Below are positions 16,419 to 26,500 of a stretch of DNA of 64,000 nucleotides, in pieces (position 1 is the stretch's first letter; every line of letters starts with the position of its first letter). Source of the stretch: Chromatiaceae bacterium (GTDB taxonomy: Bacteria > Pseudomonadota > Gammaproteobacteria > Chromatiales > Chromatiaceae); assembly GCA_025458165.1 (NCBI GenBank), contig JALOTB010000026.1:29476-93475 (forward strand), written 5' to 3'. The notes under the pieces are model-generated. The model worked only from the letters and a program-made list of their open reading frames with translations. It had not been told where the DNA came from and did no database searches. The translations under genes were made by a program, and so were the position numbers.

Positions 16419-17411
16419 TCAGTTCTCCCAGCCCAAGCGATTACTGCTCAGAAACTGCCAGGTGCGGGTGATGTCGAGGACGTCGGCCTCGGCACGGATC
16501 TCCGGCGGGAAAGGGGCGAAGGGGGCGGCCAGCTCGACGATGCGGACCGCCGCCTCGTCGAGCAGATCGACCCCCGAGGAGCGCAGCACGCGCACGCGCT
16601 CCAGGCTGCCGTCGGAGCGCACCGCAACGTGCAGGATCAGATTTCCGTAGAGCTTGCGACGCTTGGCCTCCTCCGGGTAGTTGAGGTTGCCGATCGCCTC
16701 CACCTTGCGCCGCCAGGCCTCCAGATAGCTCGCGTACTTGTACTCGCGGGTGCTCGCGCTGACGGCCTTGCGCCGGGCGCGGTTGGCATAGGCACTGGTC
16801 TGCTCGCCGATACGCGCGGTGAGCTGGGCGATCTCCAGGTTGCGGCTGGTAAGGATGTCGGCCGCGCTCACGGGCGGCGCCGGTGGGGGTGGAGGGGGCT
16901 CTTGCGCCGGCAGGGGCAGCTCGGGCTCGGGCGGTGGCTCGAGGGTCGCAGTCAGCATCGCCGCATCATCGGGCTGTGGCGCGCGCTCTTCCGGGACCTG
17001 CGCGAACTGCGGCTCGGCCGGCGGCGGTGCCGGGGTCTCCAGCGGCTCGGGCTGCGGCGGCAGCGGCTCGACCGGCGAGGCCTCGATGAGCTCTGGCGGG
17101 CGCTCGCTGTCGGTACCGACCCGGTCGACTTGGGCGAGCGCATCGGCCTCCTCGGGCCGCTCGTCCGACGGGGCCGGCTGGCGGAGTACGATGACCTCCA
17201 GCGGCCGGGTGCGCGCCTCCTTGGACTCGGCTGGCGGGCGCTCGAAGCCGACGCCCAGCACCAGGAAGAGGTGGACCGCCAACGCCACCAGCAGCGCCAG
17301 GGGCAAGGCGCGGGACTGATCCAGCCTGCCCTCGGGCTCACTCCATGCCTGTCCGATCGGCTCGGAGGCGACGCTGATCACGGGCTCACCGTGCCGCGGG
17401 GTCGGGCTCAT
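16419..17411 (-). CDS. tonB: Energy transducer TonB
   Basis: 330 residues: N-terminal membrane helix 'ALPLALLVALAVHLFLVLGV' (about 35-54), a long proline/glutamate-rich periplasmic spacer (about 60-180), a helical stretch, and the TonB C-terminal domain with 'YPEEAKRRKLYGNLILHVAV' and 'VRVLRSSGVDLLDEAAVRIV'. It couples ExbBD proton motive force to outer-membrane receptors; no exbBD is in the window. The first ATG (17411) lies inside apbE by 26 bases; an in-frame GTG at 17381 with 'ggtga' before it is an alternative. The gene follows gshB and apbE, an order close to the gshB-tonB pair common in Gammaproteobacteria. Confidence 0.9.
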   Translation of the reverse strand: MSPTPRHGEPVISVASEPIGQAWSEPEGRLDQSRALPLALLVALAVHLFLVLGVGFERPPAESKEARTRPLEVIVLRQPAPSDERPEEADALAQVDRVGTDSERPPELIEASPVEPLPPQPEPLETPAPPPAEPQFAQVPEERAPQPDDAAMLTATLEPPPEPELPLPAQEPPPPPPAPPVSAADILTSRNLEIAQLTARIGEQTSAYANRARRKAVSASTREYKYASYLEAWRRKVEAIGNLNYPEEAKRRKLYGNLILHVAVRSDGSLERVRVLRSSGVDLLDEAAVRIVELAAPFAPFPPEIRAEADVLDITRTWQFLSSNRLGWEN

Positions 17412-18471
17412 CCAGCGGCGGACTAACCCTGACCTCGGCCGCCTGGTCGAGCAGCTCGATGCGCGCGGCCATCGCCGGCGTCATGTGCAGCACCCCATTG
17501 CGGTCCATCAGGAGGACGGTGCGCACCCCCATACGTCGCGCCACCTCCTCCCACTGCTCGGGTCCGGCCACGAACAGTGCAGTCGCCGCTGCATCGGCGG
17601 TGGTGGCGTCGGTGTGCACCACGGTCACCGAGCGCGTGCCCTCTGCGGGCAAGCCGGTACGGGGGTCAATGATGTGGTGGTAGGTCTTGCCCTCATGCAC
17701 GAAATTGCGCTCGTAGTCACCCGAGGTGAAGACGCTCTCGTCGCCGCTCACCTGGATCACGCCCAGCACGCCCCCGGTCGGACGGCGCACCGCGATGCGC
17801 CAGGGCCGCCCGCCGCGGTCGCCGATCGCACGCAGGTCGCCGCCGGCATTGATGATGGCGTTGTGGATGCCGAGCTCGCGCAGGTGCCCGATGGCGAGGT
17901 CGATGCCGTAGCCCTTGCCGATGGCGCCGAAGTCGAGCTTGACGGCCGGGTTGTCGCTGCGCAGCAGGATACCGTCGTCGTGCACGTCGCTCATGCGCGG
18001 GTTGGCGACGAGGAGCTTGCGGATCTGGTCGGCGGCCGGTGGCGGATGGCACTCGGGCGCGTCGCTGTGGAACCCCCAAAGATCGACCAGATGGCCAATG
18101 GCGGGGTTGAACAGGTGCCCGCTCTGCTCCGCGTAGAGACGGCTCAGGCGGATGAGCGGCAGGACCGAGGGCGGCGCAGCGAAGGTCTTGCCTTCGGCGA
18201 ACAGCCGGTTGACCCGCCCCGTGGGACCGGGATCCCAGGCGTGCCAGGCACGGTGCATGAACTGGAAGTCCTGCTCCAAGAGCTGGCTCGCGCGCTCGGC
18301 CTGGGCGTGGCTCACCCCGACGATGCTGAGGTCCATCAGGGTGCCGAAGGCGAGGAAACGGGTGGTGTACACCGGGGTGTCGCTGCGGCAGCCAGCGAGC
18401 AGCAGGGTGGCAAACACGAGCGCCACCAAGGCGAGGGCCCCCCGGCCGATCGGCGTCGGATTAGCGCGCAT
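17386..18471 (-). CDS. apbE: FAD:protein FMN transferase (ApbE)
   Basis: 361 residues, with a lipoprotein signal ending in 'LLLAGCRS', so it is probably anchored in the periplasm. ApbE moves FMN from FAD onto threonine of target proteins such as Na+-NQR or Rnf subunits. Family motifs: 'FGTLMDLSIVG', 'FNPAIGHLVDLWGF', 'KLDFGAIGKGYGIDLA', 'INAGGDLRAIGDRGG', 'HHIIDPRTGLPA' and 'DATTADAAATALFVAG' (metal and FAD binding). It overlaps gshB by 11 bases and tonB by 26, a tight three-gene operon. Flavin-carrying partners are not in the window. Confidence 0.95.
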   Translation of the reverse strand: MRANPTPIGRGALALVALVFATLLLAGCRSDTPVYTTRFLAFGTLMDLSIVGVSHAQAERASQLLEQDFQFMHRAWHAWDPGPTGRVNRLFAEGKTFAAPPSVLPLIRLSRLYAEQSGHLFNPAIGHLVDLWGFHSDAPECHPPPAADQIRKLLVANPRMSDVHDDGILLRSDNPAVKLDFGAIGKGYGIDLAIGHLRELGIHNAIINAGGDLRAIGDRGGRPWRIAVRRPTGGVLGVIQVSGDESVFTSGDYERNFVHEGKTYHHIIDPRTGLPAEGTRSVTVVHTDATTADAAATALFVAGPEQWEEVARRMGVRTVLLMDRNGVLHMTPAMAARIELLDQAAEVRVSPPLDEPDPAAR

Positions 18472-19414
18472 CGCGGCGCCGCGCGAGCCGTTCGAGCAGG
18501 TCCCCGGCGATGTCGAGTCCGTAGAGCGCGTCGAGCTCCCGAATACAGGTCGGACTGGTCACATTGATCTCGGTGAGGTAGTCGCCAATCACGTCGAGCC
18601 CAGCGAAAAGGATGCCGCGGCGCGCGAGGTCCGGTCCGACCTCGGCGGCGATCCAACGGTCGCGCTCGCTCAGCACCCGGCCCTCCGCCCGCCCACCGGC
18701 GGCAAGGTTGCCGCGGGTCTCGCCCGCCTTGGGGATCCGGGCCAGGGCATAGGGTACGGGCTCGCCGTCAATCAGCAGGATGCGCTTGTCGCCCTCGACG
18801 ATCTCGGGCAGGAAGCGCTGTGCCATGCAGAAGCGCGTGCCGCGGCCGCTCAGGGTCTCGACGATGACGTTCACGTTGGGGTCGTCGCGGCGTACCCGGA
18901 ACACCCCCTCGCCGCCCATGCCGCCCAGCGGCTTCAAGATGATGTCCCCGTGCTCGGCGAGAAACGCTGAGATGTCCTGCGCCCGGCGCGTGACTAGGGT
19001 GGGCGGGCAGCACTGCGGGAACCAGAGGGTAAAGAGCTTCTCATTGGCGTCGCGCAGGCTGCGCGGGTCGTTCACGACGAGCGAGCCGCGGCGCTGCGCC
19101 TGCTCCAGGAGATAGGTGGCATAGACGTACTCCATGTCGAACGGCGGGTCCTTGCGCATCAGAATGAGCGGAAGGTCCTCCAGCGGCCGGGTTGCCTCGC
19201 CGAGCACCCGGTACCAGTCCGCCGGCCGGTCGTCGAGGGCGACCGAGCGCATGCGCGCCATCGGGCGCTCGTCGCGCAGGTACAGGTCCCCGACCTCCAG
19301 GTACCAGACCGTCCAGCCGCGACGCTGGGCGGCCAGCATCATCGCGAAGCTGGAGTCCTTCGCGGGCTTAATGGACCCGATGGGGTCCATGACGACACCG
19401 AGCTCCGGTTTCAT
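18461..19414 (-). CDS. gshB: Glutathione synthetase
   Basis: 317 residues, normal length for bacterial GshB, an ATP-grasp ligase joining gamma-glutamylcysteine and glycine. Visible: 'MDPIGSIKPAKDSSFAMMLA' at the N-terminus, 'LMRKDPPFDMEYVYATYLLE', 'VVNDPRSLRDANEKLF', the ATP-grasp loop 'KPLGGMGGEGVFRV', 'RFLPEIVEGDKRILLIDGEP', and 'FAGLDVIGDYLTEINVTSPT' with the Mg-binding Glu and Asn. First gene of the gshB-apbE-tonB operon; the divergent pilG promoter region lies upstream. Confidence 0.97.
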   Translation of the reverse strand: MKPELGVVMDPIGSIKPAKDSSFAMMLAAQRRGWTVWYLEVGDLYLRDERPMARMRSVALDDRPADWYRVLGEATRPLEDLPLILMRKDPPFDMEYVYATYLLEQAQRRGSLVVNDPRSLRDANEKLFTLWFPQCCPPTLVTRRAQDISAFLAEHGDIILKPLGGMGGEGVFRVRRDDPNVNVIVETLSGRGTRFCMAQRFLPEIVEGDKRILLIDGEPVPYALARIPKAGETRGNLAAGGRAEGRVLSERDRWIAAEVGPDLARRGILFAGLDVIGDYLTEINVTSPTCIRELDALYGLDIAGDLLERLARRRDAR

Positions 19415-19487
19415 GCGCGCATCTTAACGCAGCCGAAAAAGAGGTGTCAGTCGGGCCGCCCCCGATCCGCATGGCCCGGCGCGGACC

Positions 19488-19517
19488 TTGCTTGTCGCCG
19501 ACCAGGCTTGCTATGTT
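19488..19517 (+). promoter_or_regulatory. Candidate sigma70 promoter for pilG
   Basis: TTGCTT at 19488-19493, 18-base spacer, TATGTT at 19512-19517, about 150 bases before pilG. It lies in the 256-base gap between divergent gshB and pilG. Visual match only; another A/T-rich stretch near 19607 (tataaat) could serve instead. Confidence 0.35.
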
Positions 19518-19670
19518 CAGCGATGTTACACCTCGCCCCGCCGCACGACCGCTATCCACTCGGTTCTGCGAGTGTGGTCACGATACCGGCGACTACGCGA
19601 GGGTATAAATGATGCCGTTCGCGCCACAAACGGCATGGCAAGACCACGAAAGCAACAAGGTAGATGACGG

Positions 19671-20075
19671 ATGACGACTGGAGATGACACCCAGGATCTC
19701 GCCGGCATCAAGGTGCTTGTCATCGATGACAGCAAGACCATCCGCCGCACGGCCGAGACGCTGCTCGCCAAGGCCGGCTGTGAGGTCATCACCGCCGCCG
19801 ACGGCTTCGAGGCACTCGGACGGGTGGTCGACGATCGCCCCGACCTGATCTTCGTCGACATCATGATGCCCCGCCTGGACGGCTATCAGACCTGCGCCTT
19901 GATCAAGAACAACCAGTCCCTGCGACGCACCCCGGTAATCATGCTCTCGAGCAAGGACGGGCTCTTCGACCGGGCTAAGGGGCGGATGGTCGGGGCCGAG
20001 CAGTACCTCACCAAACCATTCACCCGAGACGAGCTGCTTGGCGCCATTCGCCGGCATGTGGTCAGAGCGGCCTAA
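19671..20075 (+). CDS. pilG: Response regulator PilG (twitching motility)
   Basis: 134 residues, a single receiver domain. The acidic pocket is 'LVIDDSKTIRRTAETLL', the phosphorylated Asp is in 'LIFVDIMMPRLDGYQTCALI', the Thr/Ser is 'IMLSSKDGLFDRAKG' and the Lys is 'YLTKPFTRDELL'. Sequence and position ahead of pilH, pilI, pilJ and chpA match PilG of the Pil-Chp system, which promotes pilus extension by the PilB motor in Pseudomonas. First gene of the cluster. Confidence 0.93.
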   Translation: MTTGDDTQDLAGIKVLVIDDSKTIRRTAETLLAKAGCEVITAADGFEALGRVVDDRPDLIFVDIMMPRLDGYQTCALIKNNQSLRRTPVIMLSSKDGLFDRAKGRMVGAEQYLTKPFTRDELLGAIRRHVVRAA

Positions 20076-20146
20076 GCGACCGCGGCGGGGAATTGACCGG
20101 CAGCAGACGGCGACACAACCGATCGCAACACAACGAGTATCGAGCC

Positions 20147-20575
20147 ATGAGAAGCTTTTTCCGCAAGAAGGGGGGGGAGGCCGACGCACCGAGCGGGGTC
20201 GCCGGGACGCTCGCAACCGTGCTCGTGGTGGATGATTCGCCCACCGAGACCCACATCTTCGCCGACGCCCTGACGCGGGCCGGTTTCCAGGTGGAAACGG
20301 CGGCCAACGGCGAGGAAGGCGTCGAGGCCGCCCGCCGCCTGCACCCCGACCTCATCCTGATGGACGTGGTCATGCCGGTGCTCAACGGCTTCCAGGCCAC
20401 GCGCCAGCTTCAGCGCGACCCCGAAACCGCCGAGATCCCCGTGATCATGGTCACCACCAAGGACCAGGAGACCGATCGCACCTGGGGGATGCGCCAAGGG
20501 GCCCTGGATTACCTGGTCAAGCCAGTCGACACCGATGACCTGGTGGCACGCATCCGGGCCGCGCTCAATGTCTGA
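20147..20575 (+). CDS. pilH: Response regulator PilH (twitching motility)
   Basis: 142 residues: a basic N-terminal leader 'MRSFFRKKGGEAD' then a receiver domain with 'VLVVDDSPTETHIFADAL', phospho-Asp in 'LILMDVVMPVLNGFQATRQL', 'IPVIMVTTKDQETDRTWG' and Lys in 'YLVKPVDTDDLV'. It is the second single-domain regulator of the Pil-Chp system, thought to act as a phosphate sink or on the retraction side. The ATG at 20147 is chosen over an upstream in-frame ATG at 20093 because the extra residues are arginine-rich and atypical. It overlaps pilI by 8 bases. Confidence 0.92.
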   Translation: MRSFFRKKGGEADAPSGVAGTLATVLVVDDSPTETHIFADALTRAGFQVETAANGEEGVEAARRLHPDLILMDVVMPVLNGFQATRQLQRDPETAEIPVIMVTTKDQETDRTWGMRQGALDYLVKPVDTDDLVARIRAALNV

Positions 20576-21128
20576 GACCGAGCGACCGATGCCGACCGGC
20601 ACCGACCTCCTTGGCGCCCTCCAGGCCCTGGAGCTGCGCTGCCGCACGCACGCCGCGGGTCTGCCGCGCGGCGAGCCGCCGCCCGAGATGTGGCACGGGG
20701 TGCTTTTTCGGGTGGCGGAGAACGCGCTGGTCGCACCGCTCGGCGAGATCGGGGAGGTCCTCGACGTGCCGCGGGCGATCACGCGCGTCCCGTTCACCAA
20801 GCCCTGGGTCATCGGGGTCGCCAATCATCGCGGGACACTCCTACCGATCTTCGATCTGCAAGCCTTTCTGTTCGGGGGGGCGACCGCGCGCAGTGCCCGC
20901 AACGGGGTCCTGGTCATCAGGCCGGACGAGTTTCCCTTCGGTCTGCTGGTCGGTGAGGTGGTAGGTATCCGGCACTTCGAGGCCGCTACCCAGATGGCGG
21001 CGCCGGATCTCGGTCCGGACCTTGAGCCGCTGACCCTGGGAGGCTTCGATCTCGGCGGTGAGGCCTATCCCATCTTCAGCCCGCTGCACCTGGCCCGGGA
21101 CCTGCGCTTTGGGATGGCCGCGGCCTGA
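20568..21128 (+). CDS. pilI: CheW-like adaptor PilI
   Basis: 186 residues with one CheW domain (about 40-180): 'WHGVLFRVAENALVAPLGEI', 'ITRVPFTKPWVIGVANHRGT', 'LPIFDLQAFLFG' and 'GLLVGEVVGIRHF'. It would bridge the receptor PilJ and the kinase ChpA. ATG at 20568 overlaps the end of pilH. After its stop comes a 347-base hairpin-rich gap before pilJ, unlike the tight spacing elsewhere in the cluster. Confidence 0.9.
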   Translation: MSETERPMPTGTDLLGALQALELRCRTHAAGLPRGEPPPEMWHGVLFRVAENALVAPLGEIGEVLDVPRAITRVPFTKPWVIGVANHRGTLLPIFDLQAFLFGGATARSARNGVLVIRPDEFPFGLLVGEVVGIRHFEAATQMAAPDLGPDLEPLTLGGFDLGGEAYPIFSPLHLARDLRFGMAAA

Positions 21129-21144
21129 GACCTTGGGAGCCAAC

Positions 21145-21205
21145 GATGATCGGGCATCCTGGCCACTATCAGCACGGGGCCGGAACAGCGCACTTTCCCG
21201 GCCCC
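21145..21205. repeat. 61-bp intergenic repeat, copy 2
   Basis: Matches the reverse complement of 14520-14580 at 54 of 61 positions. It contains a hairpin GGGGCCGG (21176-21183) / CCGGCCCC (21198-21205). A shorter related piece (cggccatcctggcc) is at 42563-42576. It opens the hairpin string between pilI and pilJ. Confidence 0.7.
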
Positions 21206-21255
21206 TCCATGCTCGGCCGCTACTGTGCCTGAGCATGGCGGTCGATCCCTGTGCC

Positions 21256-21288
21256 GCGGGAACCGCTGGATTTTCCAGCGTTTCCCGC
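21256..21288. repeat. Hairpin repeat family B, copy 1
   Basis: Arms 21256-21270 and 21274-21288 pair over 15 bases with a single G-T mismatch and a 3-base loop. Same core word as copies at 21411-21439 and 61846-61874 (gggaa-x-cgctg...cagcgtttccc). A 17-base word gtgcctgagcatggcgg precedes it at 21225-21241 and, with one change, precedes the copy at 61846. Confidence 0.75.
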
Positions 21289-21331
21289 AGGAGACGCTGA
21301 TGACTTGCCGCCCTTGGCAACATTGGCACGA

Positions 21332-21357
21332 AATCCGGAAAACGCGCTTTCCGGGTT
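21332..21357. repeat. Hairpin between pilI and pilJ
   Basis: AATCCGGAAA (21332-21341) and TTTCCGGGTT (21348-21357) pair over a 6-base loop acgcgc with one G-T mismatch. The loop and stem resemble the hairpin inside the 61-bp repeat (ccgggaaa-ccgcgc-ttttccgg). Confidence 0.6.
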
Positions 21358-21363
21358 CTTCGG

Positions 21364-21408
21364 CTTCAAGCCCTTAGGCGCTTGAAGCGGGCGGGGCATC
21401 GGCCCCGC
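21364..21408. repeat. Two adjacent hairpins before pilJ
   Basis: First: CTTCAAG (21364-21370) with CTTGAAG (21381-21387). Second: GCGGGGC (21391-21397) with GCCCCGC (21402-21408). Neither is followed by a T-run, so simple rho-independent termination is not indicated. Confidence 0.55.
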
Positions 21409-21410
21409 GC

Positions 21411-21439
21411 GGGAATCGCTGGAGCCTTCAGCGTTTCCC
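21411..21439. repeat. Hairpin repeat family B, copy 2
   Basis: Arms 21411-21423 and 21427-21439 around a 3-base loop, with two mismatched positions; right arm TTCAGCGTTTCCC is identical to that of the copy at 61862-61874. It ends 36 bases before the pilJ start codon. Confidence 0.7.
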
Positions 21440-21475
21440 TAATGGTTTCGTTTTCGCTTGGGGAAGGGGGACAGT

Positions 21476-23527
21476 ATGGCAGCCAAATCCACGTCGGCAC
21501 ATGGGGCTCGGGGCCGGGGCAAGGCCAACGGGTCGGTGGTGCTCCTCGCGGTCTTGCTCACGATCTCGCTCGCATTGGCGGTGGCAAGCGTCTATCACGG
21601 TCAGCGCTGGGGCGGGCTCAACGAGCGCTATCTGCAGATCGCCACGGGCATGCAGACCGGGTCCCAAGAGCTGGCCCGGCAGACACGCGAGGCGGCGAGC
21701 GGCAGCGAGGCGGCCTTCAACCGGCTGCGGGCCTTGCGCGACGAGGTCCAGGGCGGGCTGCAAGACCTCAAGCTCGGCATCCCGGCCGAGGGCCTACCGC
21801 CCTCCCCCGCGCAGGTGGCCGATCTGCTGGGCGCCGTCGAGACGGCCTGGCCCCCGGTACGCGAGCGCGCCGAGGCGGTGCTCAACGCCCGCGAGGACAT
21901 CACCACCCTGCGTACGCAGCTCACGGCCAGCGCCGCCGCCCTACCCGAGCTGATCGCGGCCATGGACGCCCTCGCCGAGCGCATGGCGGATGCCGACGCA
22001 GACCCCGACCGCGTCTTGCTTGCCGCCCGGCAGGTGGTCCTGCTCGAGCGCATCACCGCGACCCTCAGCGACCTCCTCGCCGGCGGTGGGAGTACCGGCG
22101 AGGCTGGGGAGCGGCTGAGCGTCGAGCTCGCGGCCTTCGCCGATGGCCTCAAAGCGCTGAGCAGCGGCGACCGCCGCCTGGGCCTCTCCGCCGAGGACAA
22201 TCCGGATCTGCGCAAGGGGCTCGACGAGGTCGGCCAGATGCTCGCCCCGGTGCGCGCGGGTGTCGACAAGGCGCTGGGTCTGATGCCCGCAGCGACCCCA
22301 GCGCTCGCCGACATCGGCGAGCTCGACGCCGCCGCCGGGGGTACACGCAGCGCGCTAGGCGCCTTGATCGAGGCCTACCGCCAGACCCCCGGCCGACTGG
22401 CCGTCGGGCCCTTCACTGCCGGCAACACCACCGCGCTGGTGTTCGGCGCCCTCGCCGCGCTCTTCCTGGTTCTCCTCGGGGCTCAGCTCCTCGCCGAGGC
22501 CCGCCGCCGGGAGGCGGCATCGCTGGCGCAGAACGAGTCCAACCAGCAGGCCATCCTGCGCCTCCTCGACGAGATGGGCGACCTGGCCGACGGCGACCTG
22601 ACCGTCGAGGCGACCGTCACCGAGGACATTACCGGCGCCATCGCCGACTCCATCAACTACGCCGTGGACGCCCTGCGCGCCCTGGTCACCACGATCAACG
22701 AGACCTCCGCCAAGGTCGCGAGCTCCGCCCAGGAGACCCGCGACACCGCCACACGCCTCGCCGAGGCGTCGGAGGTCCAGACCCAGCAGATCTCCCAGGC
22801 CACCGCCGCGATCATGTCGATGACCCAGGCGATCGACGAGGTCGCGCGCAACGCCACCGAGTCGGCCGAGGTCGCCTCCCGCTCGGTCGTGGTCGCCGGT
22901 CGCGGGGCCCAGACGGTGCGTGACACCATCCAGGGCATGGACGCGATCCGCGAGCAGATCCAGGAGACCTCCAAGCGCATCAAGCGCCTCGGCGAGAGCT
23001 CCCAGGAGATCGGCGAGATCGTCGAGCTGATCGACGACATCGCCGACCAGACCAACATCCTGGCGCTGAACGCCGCCATGCAGGCGGCCATGGCCGGCGA
23101 GGCGGGCCGCGGGTTCGCGGTCGTCGCCGACGAGGTCCAGCGCCTCGCCGAGCGCTCCAGTAACGCCACCAAACAGATCGAGGCCCTGGTGCGCACCATC
23201 CAGGCCGATACCAGCGAGGCGGTGAGCTCCATGGAGGCCAGCACCGCGGGTGTGGTCGAGGGCGCCAACCTGGCCGAGAACGCCGGCGACGCCCTGCGCG
23301 AGATCGAGAACGTCTCCAACTACATCGCCGATCTGACCCGGCGTATCGCCGACTCCGCCCAGCACCAGTCGCGCGAGGCCGGCAACATCAACACCACCGT
23401 GAGCGCCATCCAGCAGATCACCGAGACCAACACCGAGAGCACCCGCCGCACGGCCCAGTCGGTGGAGGCACTTGCGGACCTAGCGGTCGACCTGCAGCGC
23501 TCGGTCGCGGGCTTCCGTCTGCCCTAA
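21476..23527 (+). CDS. pilJ: Methyl-accepting chemotaxis protein PilJ
   Basis: 683 residues. Two membrane helices (about 22-45 and 310-335) bracket a periplasmic sensor region with two repeated helical modules. A HAMP-like stretch (about 365-400) and the signalling domain follow, with the hairpin tip around '[20 protein letters not shown]', where PilJ-type proteins have 'M-Q-A-A-M' in place of the usual 'I-E-A-A-R'. This is the receptor of the Pil-Chp system. The ATG at 21476 is preferred: 'gaagggggacag' precedes it. The gene is 20 bases ahead of chpA. Confidence 0.95.
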   Translation: MAAKSTSAHGARGRGKANGSVVLLAVLLTISLALAVASVYHGQRWGGLNERYLQIATGMQTGSQELARQTREAASGSEAAFNRLRALRDEVQGGLQDLKLGIPAEGLPPSPAQVADLLGAVETAWPPVRERAEAVLNAREDITTLRTQLTASAAALPELIAAMDALAERMADADADPDRVLLAARQVVLLERITATLSDLLAGGGSTGEAGERLSVELAAFADGLKALSSGDRRLGLSAEDNPDLRKGLDEVGQMLAPVRAGVDKALGLMPAATPALADIGELDAAAGGTRSALGALIEAYRQTPGRLAVGPFTAGNTTALVFGALAALFLVLLGAQLLAEARRREAASLAQNESNQQAILRLLDEMGDLADGDLTVEATVTEDITGAIADSINYAVDALRALVTTINETSAKVASSAQETRDTATRLAEASEVQTQQISQATAAIMSMTQAIDEVARNATESAEVASRSVVVAGRGAQTVRDTIQGMDAIREQIQETSKRIKRLGESSQEIGEIVELIDDIADQTNILALNAAMQAAMAGEAGRGFAVVADEVQRLAERSSNATKQIEALVRTIQADTSEAVSSMEASTAGVVEGANLAENAGDALREIENVSNYIADLTRRIADSAQHQSREAGNINTTVSAIQQITETNTESTRRTAQSVEALADLAVDLQRSVAGFRLP

Positions 23528-23547
23528 GCGGCCCCAGGGGGGTCCCC

Positions 23548-26500
23548 GTGTTGAGCAACGCCAGGCAAAGACTCATGCCCGATTCAAGCCCAGTCGGCGG
23601 TCTCCATTGGGTCAGGAGCGAGATCCTCGCAAGCCTCAAGCGCGTGCGCGCCTGGCTCGAAGCCCTAGTCGAGGGCGGCGCCCCGAGCGGGGACGGGAGG
23701 GAAGCGGTCAACGCCCTGAGCGAGGTGCGCGGGGTGCTCGCCGCCCTCCAGCTCACCGGCCCGGCCCGCCTCGCCGAGGAGATGCAGGCCCTGTGCGAGC
23801 GGTTGGACGCGGGCAGCGTCGCCGACACCCGCGAGGCGGGCGAGGCGCTCATGCTGGCCCTGATCCAGCTCCCCGACCACCTCGACCGGCTGCAGGCCGG
23901 CCATCCGGACACCCCCGCCAGCCTGCTCGGCGCGCTCAACGATCTGCGCAGCTCCCGCGGCCTGCCGCCGTTGTCCGAGGCGGAGGTCCTGCTCCCGGCC
24001 TCGGTCCTGCTGGACTCGGAGCTGACCCCGCCGGAGGTCAGGGAGTCCCTGGGCCGGATCGCGGCCAAGGTACGGCCCCACTTCCACCGCTCGCTGCTGC
24101 AATGGTTCCGGCCGGAGAGCTCACGGCAGGGCCTGATCAGCCTCGGTCGGCTGTTCCACCAGACCCAGCGCTACGCCCAAGAGGGCGTGTTCCACGACCT
24201 GTTTAGCGCGGCGGAAGCCGTCGTCGAGGGGCTGTTGGCTGGCAGCATTCCGACCGACAGCTCCAGCAAGGCGGTGATCGGACGCATCGACCGGGTCATC
24301 AAGCCGCTGGCGGAGGACCCCGGCGCCTGGCCGGAGACCCAGGCCCAGGCGATCCTCGTCGATCTGCTCTCGCTGGTCGCCCGCACCGATTCCGAATCCC
24401 ACCTCATCAACGAGCTGCGCGAGCGCTACGGCCTGGCGCGGGCGTCCGGCGCGGTTGAGACCGCGGCGGCCTTCGGGCCCGGCGGCGAGGCCCTCGCGAT
24501 GCTCGCCGCCGAGGCGCGTCGCGAGCTGGTCCCCATCAAGGATGTCCTGGACCTCTACGCCCGAGGTACCCGCGAGGACCCACGGCAGCTCGGGGAGCTG
24601 GGCGGCAAATTGCGTGGCTTGGCCAATACGCTGGCGATTGCGGGCATGGACGAGCTGGTCGCCCACCTGCAGCGGTGCGGCGACGACTGCATGGCGCTCG
24701 CCGAGCAGGCGGTCGACGCCAACGACGAGCGCCTGCCAGCGGCCGCCGAGGCACTGGTCCGCGTCGAGTCCGCGCTGGCTGACCTCGCCGTCGGCGGCCG
24801 CCCGGGAGGCGGCGAGGGCGGCAACCGTGAGCTGCTGGCGGCCACCCTCAAGGAGGCCGGGATCGACCTGGCACGCGCCGAGCAGGCCATCGCCGAGCTC
24901 GCCGCCGGCCCCGGCAACCCGCGCCTCCTCGCCGAGGTCCCCGAGCTCTTCGGGCGCGTCGCCGGCGCCTTGCGCATCCTGGCGGAGACCGACGCCGCCG
25001 CGGTCCTCGACGCCGTCGTCGCCCAGGTGCGCCGCCGGCTGCTGCCGGGCGGGCGTACCCCGGCCGCCCGCGAGCTGGAGCTACTCGCCAACGCCATCTC
25101 CGGGGTCGAGCTCTACGTCGAGGGCCTGAGCGAGGGCGAACGCTACCGGCCCAACTTGATCGCCGAGGCACGCGCGGCGATCGACGAGCTCGCCGGCCTG
25201 CCGGGCGGCACGCTCCGGACGGTCGAGCTGGTCCCCGCGGTCGCCGATGAGCCGTCCGGCAGCGGTCTGCCCAGCATCGAGATCGCGGGGCTTGAAGCGC
25301 CCCTCCTTGCGACCGAAGGACCGCACGAGACGATCGTTGCCAACGTCGTCGCACCCATCGATCCCGAGTTCCTGGAGATCTTCCTCGAGGAGGCCGCGGA
25401 GGTCGAGCAGACCATCCGCGACCGGTTCGCCCGCTGGAGCCGCGACCCGTCCGACCGCGAGGCCCTCACCGAGCTGCGGCGCGCCTTCCACACGTTGAAG
25501 GGGAGCGGACGCCTGGTCGGCGCCGAGCGCGTCGGGGAGCTGTCACGGGCGGTCGAGGCCCTGCTCAACCGGGTGATCGACGGCACCGTCGAGCCCTCCG
25601 CTCAACTCATCGCCTACATGGCCGAGGCGGTCGCCTTCACCCCCGAGATCATCGCCGCCGAGGCCAACGCCAGCCCGCTCGACATCGACGACAAGGTCGA
25701 GCGCGCCGAGGCGTTGGCACTCGGTCAGTTGCCCGCGGGACCGGTCGAGGCAGCGCGCGAGGCACCCGCCGGGGCCAAGGTCATCCCCTGGCCGGTGGTC
25801 CCCGTGCTGCCCGAGGCGGGCGCGACCGATGTCGTGTCCGAGCCGGCACCGGAGGAAGGCCCGGAGCCGGTCGCCGAGGCCGAGTACGACGCGGCGGCAG
25901 CGGTGGAGATCGCCGCCCTGGCGGACGCCGACGAAGCCCTGCTGGCGATCTTCCGCGCCGAAGCGGCCGACCACCTCGCGGTCCTCAAGGACTTCCTCGC
26001 GGAGTCGGAGCGGTACCCGGAGGGTCTGGTCCCCGCGGACGAGGTCGTGCGCGCGCTGCACACCCTCACCGGCAGCGCTCGCATGACGGGGGTGGAGTCT
26101 TCCGCCCGCGTCACCTGGGTCCTGGAGCACGTCTTCGCGACCTACCGCGAGCGCGGGACCGCCGCCGATCCGATCGCCCTCGACCTGCTGGCCCAGGCGC
26201 TTGTCGCGGTCAGTGAGCGCATCCATCACCTGCCGGGCGCCGGCAGCGAGATCGCAACCCTACAGGGACTGGCCGAGGCGGCCTCGGGCCACCTGGCCGG
26301 ACTTGCCGAGCAGACGCAGGCCCCGGCCGTCGCGGCGGAGCTCGCCCTGCCGGATTCCACAGGGATCGAGGGGCCCGTCGGCCTCGACCGCCGCTGGGAG
26401 ATCATCGGGGAAGAGATCATCGGGCTGGCCCCGCCTTGGGCCAGCGAGGAGGAGACGGTCGGCGGGCGCGAGGAGGCCATCGGCCCCGAGGCCGCGGTTG

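Noticed and set aside
21364..21408. Hairpins before pilJ as a rho-independent terminator
   Set aside because: No T-run follows any of the stems on the plus strand, and the pilJ start lies close behind.
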